From Planococcus wigleyi (GTDB taxonomy: Bacteria > Bacillota > Bacilli > Bacillales_A > Planococcaceae): a stretch of DNA of 64,000 nucleotides. The notes beneath the pieces are model-generated. The model searched no databases. It worked only from the letters and a program-made list of their open reading frames with translations, and had not been told where the DNA came from. Below are positions 61,941 to 64,000 of this stretch, piece after piece (within the stretch, counting starts at the first letter, position 1; each line of letters opens with the position of its first letter). A program made the translations under genes and the position numbers. The stretch covers positions 162,534 to 226,533 of the forward strand of contig NZ_JACSPU010000001.1 of NCBI RefSeq assembly GCF_014836985.1, given 5' to 3'.

Positions 61941-63091
61941 AAATATTACAAGTTACAGCTGTAGATTTTACAGTGAAGAAATTTTTGCTGCCATTGGTAA
62001 ATGATTTAGAAAGCAAGAACTATGAAGTGCATATAGCTTGTGATGTAAAGAAAATTGGCCAGGAGCTTAGAGATGAAGGATACAATATCAAAAATATTCC
62101 TTTTACTCGTAATTTCAATTTATTTAGTCATTTAAATTCTTTATTAAAACTTATATCGTTAATTAAGACAGAAAAGTACGATATCATTCATTCTCACACA
62201 CCTATTGCTAGTCTCATCGCTAGACTAGCCGCCAAAATAACGAATGTACCACTAAATGTTTATACTGCGCATGGTTTTTATTTTCATGAGAATATGAGAC
62301 CGATAGTTTACAAGATTGCATACAGTTTAGAAAAGTTGTGGAGCAAGTTCTTCACTGATTATTTATTTTTCCAAAGTAAAGAGGATTATGAATTAGCTGT
62401 TAGAAAGAAGTTTAATACACCTAACAGACTTATACACATAAACAATGGGGTATCAGGAAAGAAGTTTAATCCAGCTAATTATGACAGAGATTCAATACGC
62501 AAGAGTTTAAATTTACATGAGAAAAAAGTAATTTTATTTGTCGGAAGACTAGTGGAAGAAAAAGGTATTAGAGAGTTGCTGAATGCTTTTGAAATACTTT
62601 CTTCTCGACATTCAAATATTTCACTTTTATTAGTAGGGGGTGGAGTCACTGGTGACAGAGACGGCCTTTCTCCTCAATTAATAGTTAATGGTATGTCAGA
62701 GTCTGTGAAAAAAAATATACATTTATTAGGTCTAAGAGATGACATTCCGGAAATTATAGCGGCATCGGATATTTTCACTTTACCTTCTTATAGAGAAGGA
62801 TTACCTAGATCAATTATTGAAGCAATGGCTATGGGAAAACCTATAGTAGCTACTGATATTCGAGGGTGTAGGGAAGAAGTATTTGAAGGAGTTAACGGGT
62901 TTTTATGCGAAGCTAAAAATGCTGAATCCCTTGCAAACTCTTTAGATTTACTTTTAAGGGATGAGAAAAAAATGGAGGAATACGGTACTCAATCTAGAAA
63001 AATATTTCTAAAAGAATTTGAAGAACAAAAAGTATTAGATCGTCAATTGAATATTTTCAATAAGTTTCGAAAGGGACAGTTAGATGTATAG
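61937..63091 (+). CDS. Glycosyltransferase family 4 (PglA-like)
   Basis: 384 residues. N-terminal ILQVTAVDFTVKKFLLPLVN, DIIHSHTPIASLIARLAAK and YTAHGFYFHENM match transferases that add the second sugar to a lipid-linked N-acetyl sugar. C-terminal motifs are VILFVGRLVEEKGIRELLNA, IHLLGLRDDIPEIIAASDIF and GLPRSIIEAMAMGKPIVATD. Overlaps both neighbours (4 and 8 bases). Confidence 0.92.
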   Translation: MKILQVTAVDFTVKKFLLPLVNDLESKNYEVHIACDVKKIGQELRDEGYNIKNIPFTRNFNLFSHLNSLLKLISLIKTEKYDIIHSHTPIASLIARLAAKITNVPLNVYTAHGFYFHENMRPIVYKIAYSLEKLWSKFFTDYLFFQSKEDYELAVRKKFNTPNRLIHINNGVSGKKFNPANYDRDSIRKSLNLHEKKVILFVGRLVEEKGIRELLNAFEILSSRHSNISLLLVGGGVTGDRDGLSPQLIVNGMSESVKKNIHLLGLRDDIPEIIAASDIFTLPSYREGLPRSIIEAMAMGKPIVATDIRGCREEVFEGVNGFLCEAKNAESLANSLDLLLRDEKKMEEYGTQSRKIFLKEFEEQKVLDRQLNIFNKFRKGQLDV

Positions 63092-63659
63092 CTTCACTAA
63101 AAGATTAATGGACATTATACTGTCACTAATTGCAGTTATAATGTTTTCTCCTATACTAGTTATAATTGCTCTTTTAATTAAATTCGACTCTAAAGGACCT
63201 ATAGTGTTTAAGCAGAAAAGACCTGGGATAAACAAAAAACTCTTTACAATTTATAAATTTCGGACGATGAAAATTGAGACTCCTAATGTCTCTACGGAAA
63301 AATTAGGAGATCCTTCGCGTTATATCACAAAACTAGGTTTATTCTTAAGAAAATCGAGTTTAGACGAATTGCCTCAATTGTTCAATATTATGTTTGGGCA
63401 TATGTCGATTGTTGGTCCTCGACCAGCACTGTACAATCAAGACGATTTAATAGAATTAAGAGACAAGCATGGCATAAATGAATTGAAACCTGGTTTAACA
63501 GGATATGCTCAAGTTATGGGAAGAGATAATATTACAGATATTGAAAAAGTAAGATATGAAGAATTTTATAAAAAAAACATGAGTCTATGGTTAGATATTA
63601 AAATTATTTGGTGGACTTTTAAGAGTGTAGTAAAGTCCGAAGGAGTTAGAGTAAATTAA
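63084..63659 (+). CDS. Initiating sugar-1-phosphate transferase (WcaJ/PglC family)
   Basis: 191 residues. One N-terminal membrane segment (MDIILSLIAVIMFSPILVII), then the catalytic part with GPIVFKQKRPG, LFTIYKFRTM, LRKSSLDELPQLFNI, MSIVGPRPAL and KPGLTGYAQVMGRD. Short forms like this (PglC-like) place the first sugar phosphate on undecaprenyl phosphate. In Bacillales it often closes the cluster, as here. Confidence 0.95.
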   Translation: MYSFTKRLMDIILSLIAVIMFSPILVIIALLIKFDSKGPIVFKQKRPGINKKLFTIYKFRTMKIETPNVSTEKLGDPSRYITKLGLFLRKSSLDELPQLFNIMFGHMSIVGPRPALYNQDDLIELRDKHGINELKPGLTGYAQVMGRDNITDIEKVRYEEFYKKNMSLWLDIKIIWWTFKSVVKSEGVRVN

Positions 63660-63744
63660 TAAAATCTCGATACCATAATTAAATGTGCTCAGTGAATTTG
63701 GATAGTAAAAATGCTCTTTTAAAAGGAAGTCAACCAACTTCGAA

Positions 63745-63830
63745 TACAGGTGTCAACGCCGGTTTAATTTTCCCATTATAGCCGGAATAAAATTCCCCAC
63801 TTAAGTTAAAATCGCGACCCAGTGTCAGAG
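63745..63830. mobile_element. Possible insertion-sequence end or remnant
   Basis: GTGTCAACGCCGG is followed by two unequal direct units, GCCGGTTTAATTTTCCC and GCCGGAATAAAATTCCCC. Repeated units like these occur at the ends of IS21-type elements. No transposase lies within the window; the element might extend past the right edge or be a relic. Confidence 0.35.
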
Positions 63831-63868
63831 ACAATTGAGTTTATGCACAATAATTGCATGCCAGAAAT

Positions 63869-63907
63869 GCCGCATCGAGGAATCCCAACGGTTTCGAGAT
63901 GCGGCTT
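63869..63907 (+). terminator. Hairpin downstream of the exopolysaccharide cluster
   Basis: GCCGCATC and GATGCGGC with a 20-base loop, then TTT. Could end the long transcript about 210 bases after the last gene. The rest of 63660-64000 shows no gene. Confidence 0.5.
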
Positions 63908-64000
63908 TAACATGTTTATGGGATAAGCGTCCAATAATGAGCACGTTCTAATAGAAGATTCTTCATGAGATACTCTTTCCAGAATTGAATTTCTGGGAGG

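Noticed and set aside
1..64000. tRNA, rRNA or prophage genes
   Set aside because: No cloverleaf, rRNA segment, integrase or phage structural gene was recognised anywhere in the window.

Overview
The window looks like a chromosomal segment of a moderate-GC Bacillota in the Planococcaceae (Planococcus/Planomicrobium-like). Evidence: Gram-positive ribosome binding sites with frequent TTG/GTG starts, many secreted proteins with SLH (S-layer homology) domains, a csaB pyruvyltransferase, LTA synthase and LCP proteins, and no outer-membrane functions. The genus is inferred from gene style, not proven.

Layout. 1-4.2 kb: the 5' end of a secreted subtilase, then two divergent SLH peptidoglycan hydrolases (amidase and glucosaminidase). 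4.2-9.6 kb: a tightly coupled operon tagA - MOP-family flippase - DUF5693-like membrane protein - csaB, probably making and pyruvylating the secondary cell wall polymer that SLH domains bind. 9.6-11 kb: gene-free, repeat-filled DNA. 11-43.3 kb: mostly single-gene transcription units for surface or secreted functions (two acyltransferase-3 proteins, SLH 5'-nucleotidase, LTA synthase, exported FAD oxidoreductase, SLH nuclease, two giant subtilases, HtrA-like protease, NlpC/P60 hydrolase, patatin phospholipase, CpdB-like nucleotidase). Nearly every intergenic gap here carries dispersed repeats. 44.4-63.7 kb: polysaccharide region with an epimerase-like protein and a glycosyltransferase, a small putative HTH protein, LCP and SGNH-like proteins on the minus strand, then a long plus-strand cluster: chain-length regulator, tyrosine kinase, phosphatase, UDP-HexNAc 4,6-dehydratase, and a strikingly AT-rich cassette (from about 53.65 kb) with glycosyltransferases, Wzy, Wzx, nucleotide-sugar enzymes and the initiating sugar transferase. 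The last 340 bases hold no gene; they contain a possible insertion-sequence end.

How the parts fit. CsaB and the wall-polymer operon should supply the anchor for five SLH proteins encoded in the same 28 kb. The SLH nuclease, SLH 5'-nucleotidase and CpdB-like enzyme form a plausible outside-the-cell nucleic acid and phosphate salvage route. The 44-64 kb block is a Wzx/Wzy-type exopolysaccharide locus with kinase/phosphatase control.

Most unusual content. (1) Thirteen copies of a palindrome with core GTGCC-(T/A)-GGCAC lie between 9.98 and 43.35 kb, around a single REP-associated tyrosine transposase (RAYT) gene that is itself bordered by two copies: a REP/RAYT system. (2) A second, composite repeat about 0.5-0.75 kb long has two arrays of a degenerate CATGTAG motif repeated with almost perfect 21-bp spacing (two helical turns), facing opposite ways around a short GCTGTTCGC/GCGAACAGC hairpin, with further conserved modules outside. 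Five paired and two half copies occur here. I do not recognise this element and consider it the best candidate for something undescribed.
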